This document shows positions 10,463 to 19,470 of a stretch of DNA of 21,868 nucleotides, in pieces. The translations under genes and the position numbers were made by a program. The stretch's first letter is position 1. Each line of letters opens with the position of its first letter. Source of the stretch: Phallusia fumigata. Lineage: Eukaryota > Chordata > Ascidiacea > Phlebobranchia > Ascidiidae. The stretch is taken from contig QXVZ01028723.1 of NCBI GenBank assembly GCA_008931825.1, forward strand, positions 1 to 21,868, read 5' to 3'. The notes under the pieces are model-generated. The model saw nothing but the letters and a program-made list of their open reading frames with translations, did not search any database and was not told where the DNA came from.

Positions 10463-11127
10463 TTGTTCTGCACATTTTAAACATTTAATCTGTCGGACTA
10501 TTCTACAGAGCTTGGATATTTCTGTGGAGATATTTTTTCAATGTGTTTTAAAAAAGGCCAAATGAATTTCCCTTTTTGTTAAACGACGTTGGATTCTTTT
10601 TAAAACATCCATCTGGGATCTACTTTCGGAATTGACTAGACAAAGGATTGGCTTTTAACAAATGGCAACATTTTAGTTTTTATTCCTCTGTATCATGGCG
10701 ATATTTGGTGAGACCTGCGCAGGTTGTGCATCCTTGCGCTAAACGAGTTTTTCATAGTGAGTCTGAATAAATGTTAACACACACGGTGCATGTACAGTAT
10801 GCATGCATACAAATATTCTGCGTTGTGTAATTTGCAGACAGGGTATTTTCCGTCTCCCAAAACCCGCGTGTCTCGGTCAACATAGTGGGGAAATAGCCCC
10901 AAAATCGGTTGGGACCCTTTGTTCCAGGTAGACATGATCGTTTAGGTAGACAGTTTCAATTGGCCACTGTTTCCAAATATGGCAACGAATGCGTCGACGC
11001 GTGACCGAAAAAGGCGCGAAACTAAATCTAGCACGTGGTTCCTCAAGGTTGGAATGTCAGGAACGCGGGAGCTACGGCGCAACCGAATAGAAATTAACCG
11101 AGCGTGGCCGAACCTTCCGGAGGAACC
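10463..11127. other. No gene seen
   Basis: AT-rich to mixed sequence with no frame that I can interpret and no strong motif. Confidence 0.4.
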
Positions 11128-11211
11128 AGACACCTAGGAAATATGCTACTGGTGGAAAAGATTTTAAAAGTGTTTCACAGGCACGAATGCTTTGTTGGGA
11201 CAATACACAAG
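11128..11211 (+). repeat. Diverged repeat, unit A
   Basis: This unit runs from agacacctaggaaatatgc to a 20-base block ttgttgggacaatacacaag (11192-11211) that recurs exactly 173 bases downstream. The sequence before the block also aligns with unit B: agacac..aaatatgctactggtggaaaa against ggacacacataaaaatgcaacaggatggaaaa, then cacgaatgcttt against gacgaataac. This is an old local duplication or part of a degenerate interspersed family. Overlapping open frames on both strands here are probably by-products. Confidence 0.6.
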
Positions 11212-11313
11212 ATATGTCCCGTTTTGCCAAATACCCTATTCCTTGCCATTTTAAGCGAGTACCAAACGCGTAAGTGGACGAAAACCAACCATAGTTGCCA
11301 TGTTGCTTTCCGG

Positions 11314-11384
11314 ACACACATAAAAATGCAACAGGATGGAAAACATGCGACAGCGACGAATAACTTGTTGGGACAATACACAAG
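11314..11384 (+). repeat. Diverged repeat, unit B
   Basis: This is the second copy of the unit described at 11128-11211, with the exact 20-base block at 11365-11384. It is shorter by about 13 bases between the ggatggaaaa and gacgaataa motifs. A possible much weaker third trace (agtggaaacagg, then gtgcaatacaca) lies near 11550-11580. I do not count that one. Confidence 0.6.
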
Positions 11385-12341
11385 TTGAGGCCCCGTCTCG
11401 TCAAACACCAAATTTGTCGAATTTTTGAGTGTTTCAGGGAGTGGGTAACTTTATATCTTTTACACCCGAGCACAGGATGCAAAGAGCAGGTGCTAAACAC
11501 ATGCTTGTGGTCAAGGACGGATGTAAGGAGTCGGTAATGTGACATTAGTGGAAACAGGGTGGGTTAGTGCAATACACATTTTCTTGTTTTAAAGACACAC
11601 AGCAAAATAGTTAAGGCTCAATTCCGGATGGCCGTTTGAATCAAAATACTTGTAGTTTGCAAAAGAATATGTTTGCTCTCAGATCATTTTTTGTTGTGTC
11701 GTTAAAGTGAATGGAACTGCAGGTGACTGGTTAAAACACATGTAAATTGAATGACAAAAGATCCCTATATTATTATTACATTAGAGTCCAATATGTCACC
11801 TGTTTCATTTCTAACACACAAGTGAAAAAGAGGACATGGTACCCCAAATCGCATAACGTTTGGGTTAAAAATTGACGATCACAACATGGTCGCCAACAAC
11901 TTAGCAGCAAGACAACACAACAAAGCACATCCAGTGGTGAGGTGGGCAAATCAGAACACGACCAAGCACTACAACCCAAAGTCACGCGCCAGAGAAACCA
12001 CTTCTAAACAGGCTATATTACAAACAGGTCATTAGTCACGGAAAGGACTTAAACCCCCCGCCGACATCACCTGTAAGCTGAGTAAAGCCACCGTCATTCT
12101 GCAGCATAAAATCAAATCGAAATCACGTTTTTAGGATGTTGAAGCACGGCGCTATCTCAAAGTGGCTGTTTGGCCGCGGGCAAGGACCTAACCGTGGCAG
12201 CAACGCACGGTTTGCGGAGAAGTTCATTGTGCAACGTTGGCTGGACGCGCCCACATTTCGTGGTAATGAGTCATACAGCGATTTGGCGAACGGCGCCAGG
12301 AATCCTTTTTCTGTTCGATCTTCGGCGGAACGGTGAAAAAC
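11385..12341. other. No gene supported; GC-richer right end
   Basis: The left part contains frames linked to the diverged repeats, including the longest in the window (157 codons, 11545-11072, minus). Its sequence repeats CIVPT because it reads through the repeat. 12136-12336 is GC-richer and open in several frames on both strands (66, 80 and 144 codons). I recognise none of the products. Confidence 0.4.
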
Positions 12342-12398
12342 AAAATGGCGGCTGGGGTTGGGTTGGGGAAAAGCGAAAAAAACTTGAGAAATTTGTAA
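12342..12398 (+). promoter_or_regulatory. YY1-like motif AAAATGGCGGC at a possible start region
   Basis: AAAATGGCGGCT (12342-12353) resembles the YY1 motif that in animals often lies just downstream of transcription starts and can include the start codon. The ATG opens a frame of only 17 codons (MAAGVGLGKSEKNLRNL), ending at 12396-12398. The preceding 200 bases (12136-12336) are GC-richer and open in several frames on both strands, as promoter-proximal CpG-rich DNA often is. No TATA box is seen. Transcription-start data would be needed. Confidence 0.25.
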
Positions 12399-13365
12399 CT
12401 TTTTATACTTAGTTCCACGGAAAACACGTAAGGAGATTTTTTTACATGAACAACTGTGGCACAAAAGGTCTAAATTCAACTTTAAAAACGTTTCAAACTT
12501 CTTAACGCGAAACAACAAATACTTTTCATGTAATTTTAACCGAGGGAAAAGAAACAATGCTGTTCGAAATACATTGGTTCTAATTACACAGAAATATATG
12601 TTAACGTATGTTTTTTATGGGTTTACCACCAATGTGTCAAAATTCACGCCAATATAACGTATAGCGAAAGACTTTGATAAAACATACCCAGAAACAAATT
12701 AAAAACAAACTACTACAAATTGCAGACAGGTTATTTAACTTAGAACAAACCCAATTCTTAAAATATATGTAAGTTTAGGAAGATTACGTAATGGTTGAGT
12801 TTTGTGTGGATAATGACTAAAATTGATAGTGTCAAATACCGACAAACCGCGTTTTAGATCTAAGGATATTGACAAAACAGCGTCACCGGTATAAAATGCG
12901 GAAACGTACAACGTTTTGCGTTGTTTACAAAACAACTTCTTCGAGGCAACACACAACTAGTTGTCACACCAATTACTGCGATCTAAAAATTATGTTTCGT
13001 TGAATAACACACGCAAGTTAGGTTGATATTATCTATGTCGTGTGTATCTTCAAAACTTACAATCAACGCAACTACAGCAATGTCTCTTCTACGGTACCGC
13101 CCTGCATTTTTGTCAAGTTCGATTGTGGAATGTAATAGCAACTCACCTTGTAAATTCTTTCACGATTTTTCGCCATAAACTTCGCCTCTGCAACAGTTCT
13201 AGGAATTGGCACTTCTACGCTTTACCGGAACTGCAGTACTGTAATTTACAACTGCTACACTGTGACAAAGTTACTGGTACAGCAGGCGCCACATAGATTT
13301 CACGCTTTGAAATAAGCTTGCAAGGAATACGGGTTTCTCTCGCAAAAACATGGGGTTTTGAAGCA
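12399..13365. other. No gene seen
   Basis: AT-rich with short frames only (73 and 84 codons). No repeats or promoter motifs are strong enough to report. Confidence 0.4.
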
Positions 13366-13453
13366 TTTTGGCGCGTTTGGGGCCTTTTTCGTTATGATCA
13401 AAGATGGGCGCGAAGAGCGCTTGTCACGTGACGAATTGGAGGAACGTTATTGG
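13366..13453. promoter_or_regulatory. TATA-less promoter-like cluster: two E2F-like sites, CLEAR/E-box palindrome, inverted CCAAT
   Basis: TTTTGGCGCG (13366-13375) and the reverse complement of gggcgcgaag (13406-13415, CTTCGCGCCC) both fit the E2F core TTTSSCGC/TTCGCGCC. GTCACGTGAC (13423-13432) is a perfect 10-base palindrome matching the extended E-box bound by USF/MITF/TFE-type bHLH factors. ATTGG (13449-13453) is an inverted CCAAT box. All four lie within 88 bases. In animals this combination marks TATA-less promoters of cell-cycle or housekeeping genes. A 72-codon frame (13358-13576) covers the cluster, but I recognise no protein in it. Confidence 0.35.
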
Positions 13454-13576
13454 TTGACGGTTTATCCTGTTGGAATTCGTAGGTTTGGAACTCGCCATGT
13501 ACAGAATTGCTTTGTTGAAGTTTGCAACGGAATAGTTTACCTCTTGCGGCTACAGATCCCGAAGCTTTTAGCTTAA

Positions 13577-15661
13577 ATGGTCATAGATACCAGTCTGACC
13601 AAAAAATATCTTTGTCTTTGCATCACAACAAACGCAAGGCAAAGAAAATGCAGACAAGCGACTTCGGATGTTGAAAGTCCGCGGTTGCTTAACAAGTAAC
13701 CGGTATAGGACATGAAGACCTCGAACGTCCCAGAATCGTAGCTACCACAATACTTTATCAGTGTTTCAATGAACAAAGTAGGTTTACAGAAATGTGGTGA
13801 TTCATCGATAAATTCACTCAAGCGCACTGTTGAACCGAGAAAAAAGTGCACCTGTTAATTACGAAACCATTTCAATATATATTCGAAGCGAAAACGCAAA
13901 TTCATGAACCACAGCATTTTTGCGATTTTAGCCACTACTTTACATTCTTGGGCCTAGGCCGTTTGTATAATTATAAAACAAACAAATAGGCATTGGCTTG
14001 GCTGCCTGAACTAGGCTTGTAGGCTGCAAAACAGCGGAAACATCAAATTTTCACTCAAGCAAATAACAACACCTTGTATAAAGTCTAACCGAGCCAAATC
14101 CAAATTAGAGGTTTATTCAACATTTCCAAAAAGTCCAAAGAATTTGTTCCCTCTTAACCAGTCATTAATTGTAAAAGAGTTTTACAATTAATGAAACGCA
14201 ATCACCACACATGCACTTCAAATATCAAGTTTGGTCTTTCTCATTTCAACCCCCAAAATCCAAAACATATCTATAGGTGAGAGCTAGGATAATGCCCTCA
14301 AGGCTGACCAACGACAAAACGAATTGCATTAACAGCAACATTCAAGTACTTGTGTTTGATTTAGTAATTCCTTCCAACGTTAAACAATAGGTTCTAAAAC
14401 GAAACAACGTTTTCTAGCAGCAGTTAGCGGAATATTGATAACGGATACGGCGGGATACTAGTTCCCAAACGTCAACCAAGTTGGAACTAAGGCGGAAATA
14501 CGTCAATACAACGCAAACAGGTTGTTTTGGGCGGGAATTTTTCTTCCCTATTCGAAGAAATTGTAATTACTCAAACCGGCGGATGAGGTAAACGGGAAAT
14601 ATATTTCACGTGCCCTGATCGGTTCCGTTTATTTTGACGGACGATGCCAGTGGTTGATTGTTAAATTCCAAATTGACTTTAGGACGCGATTGTGACCGTA
14701 GGAAAATCTAATGGAAATTTGATTCAGGTAGTTGCGCTTCCTGTGAGATTAATGCATGCAAATGTTATGTAGATTTTTTGTTTCAAGAGCTGTCGGAGGC
14801 GGGTAGATGCAAAGCAAAGCAGGTGAAATACTTGGAAGTAGATTTTAAACCAGCTGACACCTGATTCGCGGAATTTTACTTGGATTTGAAAACATATTTT
14901 TTTTCTTCGAATTACAGGCAGTGGATGTGAATAATTTGTATTCGGTTCGTTGCGAATTTGAATTTTTGTTGCTAGTTTTTTCAATTTGTCCTGTCTCTTT
15001 TTATTCGCCTTTGAATACTACTTTTGGTACCTCGTCAGGTAGGTACAGTACTTACCAAACATGCCTTATCCAACGCGGCTTCTGTTTCTAAACTCGCCCT
15101 TATGACCCAATAACACGAGAAAGTTTCATTTGGTACGAAACCCAATTAGAAACTATAGATAGTGTCTGCTGATCAATGGAGTGGATACAAATGACGTGCG
15201 GTCTGACTAACGTATAAAATGACAAAGTCCTTCGTTTCAAATAAACTGTGAATATACAAAGACATTAAACATACTGCTATTTCTGCAACAAGTTCGCAGG
15301 GTTTAATAGTTTTCTCTTATTTTCCACGCGCCTGACAGCCATTTTTGGAAGAAGACAGCCGCCGAAAAAAATCTTCGGCATGTAAAAAACTGGAAATCCC
15401 CTATGAGTCAGTGGGAACGAACGCGAAAAAAACAACTTGAGCTGCAAATCTGCCCGGAGTGTCCGGGAGTGAGACAGACATCTGCCAAGCAGGGTCGGGC
15501 GGAATTAAAAATTCAAAGCACATTTTTGTGAGTAATAGACGGCGGAGGGAATCTCAAAGCTTAAATTACCACCTCTGAAGCAAGGGTTCAAACCGTAAAG
15601 AACGGAGTTGGCTTTGAGGCAACCATTTTGTTCGGAAAATAAGCCGGCACCATGCTGACAT
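13577..15661. other. No gene seen; one notable palindrome and an E2F-like site
   Basis: Besides the 14163 palindrome there is gggcgggaa at 14529-14537 (E2F-like), a CACGTG at 14607-14612 and an imperfect stem at 13952-13991. Frames are at most 92 codons and unrecognised. Confidence 0.4.
14163..14193. repeat. Perfect 14-bp stem with 3-base loop
   Basis: cattaattgtaaaa (14163-14176) is the exact reverse complement of ttttacaattaatg (14180-14193), separated only by gag. A perfect stem this long with so tight a loop is not expected by chance in 22 kb, even at this AT content. It may be a recent inverted duplication from template switching, or the core of a small foldback element. No inverted arms extend beyond it. 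Confidence 0.75.
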
Positions 15662-15670
15662 TATAAAAGG
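15662..15670 (+). promoter_or_regulatory. TATA box (TATAAAAGG)
   Basis: TATAAAAGG followed by gagcggg is a near-ideal TATA box with a GC-rich right flank. It predicts initiation near 15690-15700 on the plus strand. The next ATG with a notable frame is at 15772. Confidence 0.35.
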
Positions 15671-15771
15671 GAGCGGGCTAGCCTTTGTAAAGATAGGGGA
15701 AAATAGATCTTTAGAGGAAAATAATTGGCCTTGTATATTTTTCCTACCTTCACTCTCTGTAGAGGCGCAAC

Positions 15772-15888
15772 ATGCGAAAAAAACTCTTGATTTTAATTTT
15801 AGTCTTAAAAATAAACAAAGCAAGTTACTTTGAAATGCGGAGTAGAGGCCAGAAGAAAACATGGGGTTCCAGACACATACACTTTTAG
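15772..15888 (+). CDS. Candidate 38-codon ORF with signal-peptide-like N terminus (speculative)
   Basis: The frame starts MRKKLLILILVL: a basic n-region, then an eight-residue run of Leu/Ile/Val. This is the pattern of a short secretion signal or membrane anchor. A hydrophilic, basic remainder (KINKASYFEMRSRG, then QKKTWGSRHIHF) ends at TAG. It begins about 110 bases downstream of the TATAAAAGG at 15662, leaving a plausible 5' UTR of 70-80 bases. The run codes from A/T-rich ttattttaattttag, so a hydrophobic stretch can arise by chance. An antisense frame of 98 codons (15862-15566) overlaps. No homologue is recognised. It could also be the first exon of a longer gene. Confidence 0.15.
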   Translation: MRKKLLILILVLKINKASYFEMRSRGQKKTWGSRHIHF

Positions 15889-17058
15889 CCGTCGTTAGGC
15901 AAAACTTTCAGACAAACCAACTTGATACGAACAGCGATATAAACTAAATTTATAAATTTATTGTTTGTTGATGAGGCTTTTGGGCATCGCAATTAACTGA
16001 AAAAATTGATACAACCCAACAGCGTGTTTAGTGACGGTATATTTAAATACTTGGATCTTATACCCCAAAACGAGAAAATGTTGAAGTCCCCTAATTCAGC
16101 AGCCACCTAAACAGGCTTACAGTGCACGACAAACGACGTTGTTTTTGCTACAAAATTCAAAATTAGGTTTTAAAAATGTCTGATAACAACTAGGACGCAA
16201 ACCTATTACGCGACAACAACAACAGAACCAACCTCTTCTAGGGTAACAAACGGGCAGCGGTTTCGCAAAATGTGGAATCAGTATGCCTTAGCTGTATTAA
16301 GCAGGGCGATCCTGCTTGCACGTAATCAACACAATACAATCTCGCGGCCCTTTCGGCGAAAAGCCAAAACACATAAAATTTCCCAGAAGCCGGGAAGCGA
16401 TGTATCCTGAGCTTCACACATCAGTGTTCGAAAACAGGTGGAAATCGAGAAGGCGCCAGAAAGGTAACCCGACGCCGAACGGACGTGACGCACTTCTGCG
16501 TGGGTACGTCATAACATCTGACGTCAGCAATAAATCAAACACGGAGTATTACAGTTTCCGTGTGGCGAAGGATGTACGTTGGGTTCGTTACGTGTGTTTT
16601 GTGGTCTTAATCAAGCAAAACTTTGTGGGTTGGGCTGAAAGATAGGTTGATAAACATTGGAAAGAGTTTTTTTCGGTTCATGGATGTACATGTAACGCCT
16701 TACGTGTATTTGGCTGCACACCCTATATTACACATGTTGTTGGAGACGCTATGACAAAGCTTTACACAATATAAGAACTTGCAAGCGATGTCCGTCGTGA
16801 CAGGACAGTGACAATCATCCACCACACAACTGGAATCGCAAAACAAACCCTTAACACTCGTCACCACGCACTAATCTACCCGTCAATCTCATCACAATAT
16901 TGCTAGCATTATGAAATCCATCACGATTTAGCAACCATGCTAACAAACACAAAAGAAGCCCACATACCAATCTTTAAAGTAAAGCATCAGTTTGTCATAA
17001 AATAACATGTGTCAGATACAGGAGCGATCGAATACGTGCTTTGATGTGAGCTGGCACG
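15889..17058. other. No gene supported
   Basis: This contains the 109-codon frame at 16316-16645, arginine- and lysine-rich in the middle (SRRRQKGNPTPNGRD). No recognised domain is present and it overlaps a CRE palindrome. The rest is AT-rich and featureless. Confidence 0.35.
16518..16527. promoter_or_regulatory. CRE/bZIP palindrome CTGACGTCAG
   Basis: A perfect 10-base palindrome containing the full CRE. A further half-site, acgtcat, lies 12 bases upstream. It sits within a GC-richer stretch (about 16440-16560) that also contains an unassigned 109-codon frame (16316-16645). Confidence 0.38.
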
Positions 17059-17151
17059 TTCCCTTCGGAGGAGTAACTCCCCAAAGGGAAATGACATCCT
17101 TTTCCTCAAAAGAAATCACGGATATCCAACTTCCACGGGTAACTTCCGTGG
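17059..17151. repeat. Twin hairpins with related loop sequences
   Basis: Hairpin 1 (17059-17090) pairs ttccctt/aagggaa, then gg/cc, then ggag/ctcc around the loop taa, with one mismatch and one bulged A. Hairpin 2 (17133-17151) pairs ccacgg/ccgtgg around gtaactt. The right halves read alike: GTAACTCCCCAAAGGGAAATGAC and GTAACTTCCGTGGGAAAGCGTGAC. The two therefore look like diverged copies of one structured unit about 67 bases apart. This could be a structured RNA or a decayed repeat. Confidence 0.5.
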
Positions 17152-17334
17152 GAAAGCGTGACGACGTCCGTTGATATTAAAGCTGCTGCTTCACGTAAGG
17201 TAAATTCAACCCATCCATGCGCGACCGTGTTTCAGAGCACGATTTGTGCTGTCATCCGTGACAAAGTTTAACATGAGGTGCACAAACAGCAAGCAATTCC
17301 TTCCAAAATTTTTCAAATTCAGTTTTATAGGGAT

Positions 17335-17512
17335 TGTTCAATGGAAAACATAATTGCAAAATAACTTGTACTTTGTGAATATATTTCATTGCAAACGTTT
17401 CCACAATCGCTGTCGTCATTTATGTCCTTGTTATATGTACAATATACAAGTTATCTGGCAGTTTTGTTTTTATTAAAGCTATTTTTCAAGTCCGTATTTT
17501 GTGTTCCTAAGC
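17335..17512. mobile_element. Diverged, partly truncated relative of the 6.6-kb MITE-like element
   Basis: Positions 17366-17420 align without gaps to 6660-6714 with 46 of 55 bases identical by my count. The right arm (17463-17512: ttttgtttttattaaag, then ttttcaagtccgtattttgtgttcctaag) is nearly the reverse complement of the left arm of the first element. It matches that arm better than the first element's own right arm does. The left arm of this copy is weak: only a short remnant around 17341-17364 is recognisable and the outer ~25 bases are lost. The middle carries extra sequence (about 17421-17462) relative to the other copy. This is an old, decayed insertion. Confidence 0.68.
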
Positions 17513-19189
17513 AGAATTAGATTATATTTCAGTTTGGATTTAAAACAAAAGATTGAAACCAAACTCATGCCACTTTAAAACCATTTTCATCAAACGCCAC
17601 TCGAATGTAAAAAATACCAATGATACATAGGGCGTTGTTTATAAGAATTAATAAAAAGTAATTAAACTTGTTTTGCATTCAGTGCGGTTTCTTACTCATA
17701 TGCCATTGATGGTTTGAACCTGAATGACGTTCTTGGTTTATCGAGCTTGACCAGTTTGCCCAGTCGCTATCTGGATGATTGTGGGCTGATTCATAGGTCG
17801 TTATTCTCAAACCTGTCAGCCTAATTAAACGTTGTGCATGACATAATCACCAGGACAAATTAATGCCTTTCAGACTGTCGCTTTTGCGGCAAAGTATGTG
17901 TAATAAATGTTGCCCACCTTTAGTTGCAGCATGAAATTGCCGTTGGCAGCTTATGCCTCACAAGACCAGAGTGTCGTAATTATTAGTATTACATGGGAAT
18001 TTTTAAAAGAAAACTTAGAGGTTTAGTTGTCGACTTGGTCACACCTGGACAGAAGCAACAACGCCCACTGAGCATAAATAAAATTGGCATGTCAAGAAAA
18101 AAAACCATTGAAACGCACTGAAAATTCCAGGGAATCAAATATCTACGTTTGTTTAAACAAAGAATTTCGATTTATTTGAACTGAACTGGCATTTTACTGA
18201 ACAAGATTACTGAAAAGGGGTCACCAGTGTTCAACTACACCCAATAGTCTAACGACAACCGATGAGGCCCAAACTTAAAATGGCGCAAGGAAAAATGGCT
18301 ACATCGTCCAAGTTGAAGAGCAGTAACAAAGATTTTGTTGCTACAATTTTTCAGACCAAAAGAAAAACTTTCTAACCAAATGTTCGCTTTTTTAATAACC
18401 TCGTGTTTAAAACTACGAAGCATTTCGCGTATGTGGTCAAAAACACAAGGAACAAGAATAAACCCAAAGTTGGAATAGGAATGAATATTACGCCGCCAGG
18501 TGTTTCATAACACCCACATTACACAAACAAACTCCGGAAGGATGAGGATTTCAAGAGCGAGTTTCCCCGACAACAAGGTCATTCCACCTCTAACAGCCGT
18601 TTATTAGTCGGTACTTCCCGAGCAGGGCCCGGCTCCAAATGAATAATTTAAACAGAAGGTCGACGTGGAAATGTGTGCAGGGACATAATTTAGGGCAGAA
18701 AACAAGGTGACGCATCAAAAGAAATTCCCACCAATCATGTTATAATTCGGCTGTAACAGTAATTTAAACTTTTGCAAGTTTAATACAGGAAATGTTTGAA
18801 CAAAACTCCATGCGGTGTAAGACAGTAAACGAGAAATAGTCACAATGAGGGTACTTTTTCCTTCAAACTGAATGTTTTCCACGGAAAGGTTCCTTTACGT
18901 TGTAAAAGTATATTGCGGTGTTTGGGACTTTTATGCTTTTAAAGTCAGCAAGTGTTGAATGGCGTACAGCTAATCACTGGTTCCACTATCCAAGCATTAC
19001 TTTTTTCGTACTTTTCAACGCTTCACGTCTATTTTACATTTTCTTACTTGTTGTTAAACATCAATAACAAATTAGTTGCGCAGGCCACTGCATTAATTAG
19101 AAACTTTTAAGTCGAAATGACAATCTCACAAAACGAATCTTGCCTTGAGGGTACCCGAGCATCTAAGCTAAAGGTTGAGCAAAGTATAA
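17513..19189. other. No gene supported
   Basis: AT-rich, with the small ATGGCG frame at 18280 listed separately. A short stem ttaaactt/aagtttaa occurs at 18764-18783. Nothing else is interpretable. Confidence 0.4.
18280..18375 (+). CDS. Candidate 31-codon ORF starting at an ATGGCG motif (speculative)
   Basis: aaaATGGcg at 18277-18286 gives a good animal start context. The frame (starts MAQGKMATSSKLKSSNK) is hydrophilic and basic, with a second in-frame ATG six codons in, and ends at 18373-18375. A pyrimidine-rich tttttcag at 18347-18354 lies inside the frame and could equally be a splice acceptor. No family is recognised. It lies opposite a 62-codon antisense frame. Confidence 0.1.
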   Translation: MAQGKMATSSKLKSSNKDFVATIFQTKRKTF

Positions 19190-19290
19190 CCAATAGGTAA
19201 AATTGACAGCAACCATAAAATGGCGCCGCTCTGTTGGCTAAAAGCAAGAGACAAAAAAACAATCAGACAAACAAGTAACAACCTATAAAA
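19190..19290 (+). promoter_or_regulatory. Promoter-like segment: CCAAT box, ATGGCG motif, TATA box
   Basis: In order there is CCAAT (19190-19194), AAAATGGCGCC (19217-19227) and TATAAAA (19284-19290). The TATA box predicts initiation at about 19312-19320, where the sequence is aaccgttctcgc. CCAAT then sits about 120 bases upstream of the start, a usual distance. A start codon in good context follows at 19336. This is the most complete core-promoter arrangement in the window, but it is motif-based only. Confidence 0.35.
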
Positions 19291-19335
19291 GCTGCATTTC
19301 ACTCTCAAATAACCGTTCTCGCTTTACGGGACAAA

Positions 19336-19470
19336 ATGAGACATTCTGGTAATTATGGAGTCAGTACAAGTGGAATCAGCTTTTTTCCTGGCAAAAGTCA
19401 AATGTGTAAGTGGCAAACCGGAACCTTGTTTACGTTACAGGTCAGTTACAAAGCGTGGAATAGGGTCTAA
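19336..19470 (+). CDS. Candidate first coding exon or 44-codon ORF downstream of a TATA box
   Basis: ATG at 19336 (acaaaATGa) lies 46 bases after the TATA box at 19284. The frame begins MRHSGNYGVSTSGISFFPGK and ends with TAA at 19468-19470 if unspliced. Two splice-donor matches lie within it: tgt|GTAAGT-type at 19406-19411 and CAG|GTCAGT at 19441-19446. A spliced reading would therefore give a first exon ending near 19405 or 19440. No signal peptide or domain is recognised, and no matching acceptor and second exon could be established. It could be a first exon of a gene continuing beyond the visible evidence, or chance. Confidence 0.2.
   Translation: MRHSGNYGVSTSGISFFPGKSQMCKWQTGTLFTLQVSYKAWNRV

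Noticed and set aside
11072..11545. Longest ORF in the window (157 codons, minus)
   Set aside because: It reads through two diverged repeat units, is overlapped by frames on both strands and resembles no protein family known to me.
12123..12557. 144-codon minus-strand ORF
   Set aside because: It has two overlapping plus-strand frames and one further minus-strand frame. GC-richer DNA with few stops explains it, and no domain is recognisable.
16316..16645. 109-codon ORF
   Set aside because: No recognisable domain, ordinary length for chance in this GC-richer patch, and it covers a CRE palindrome.
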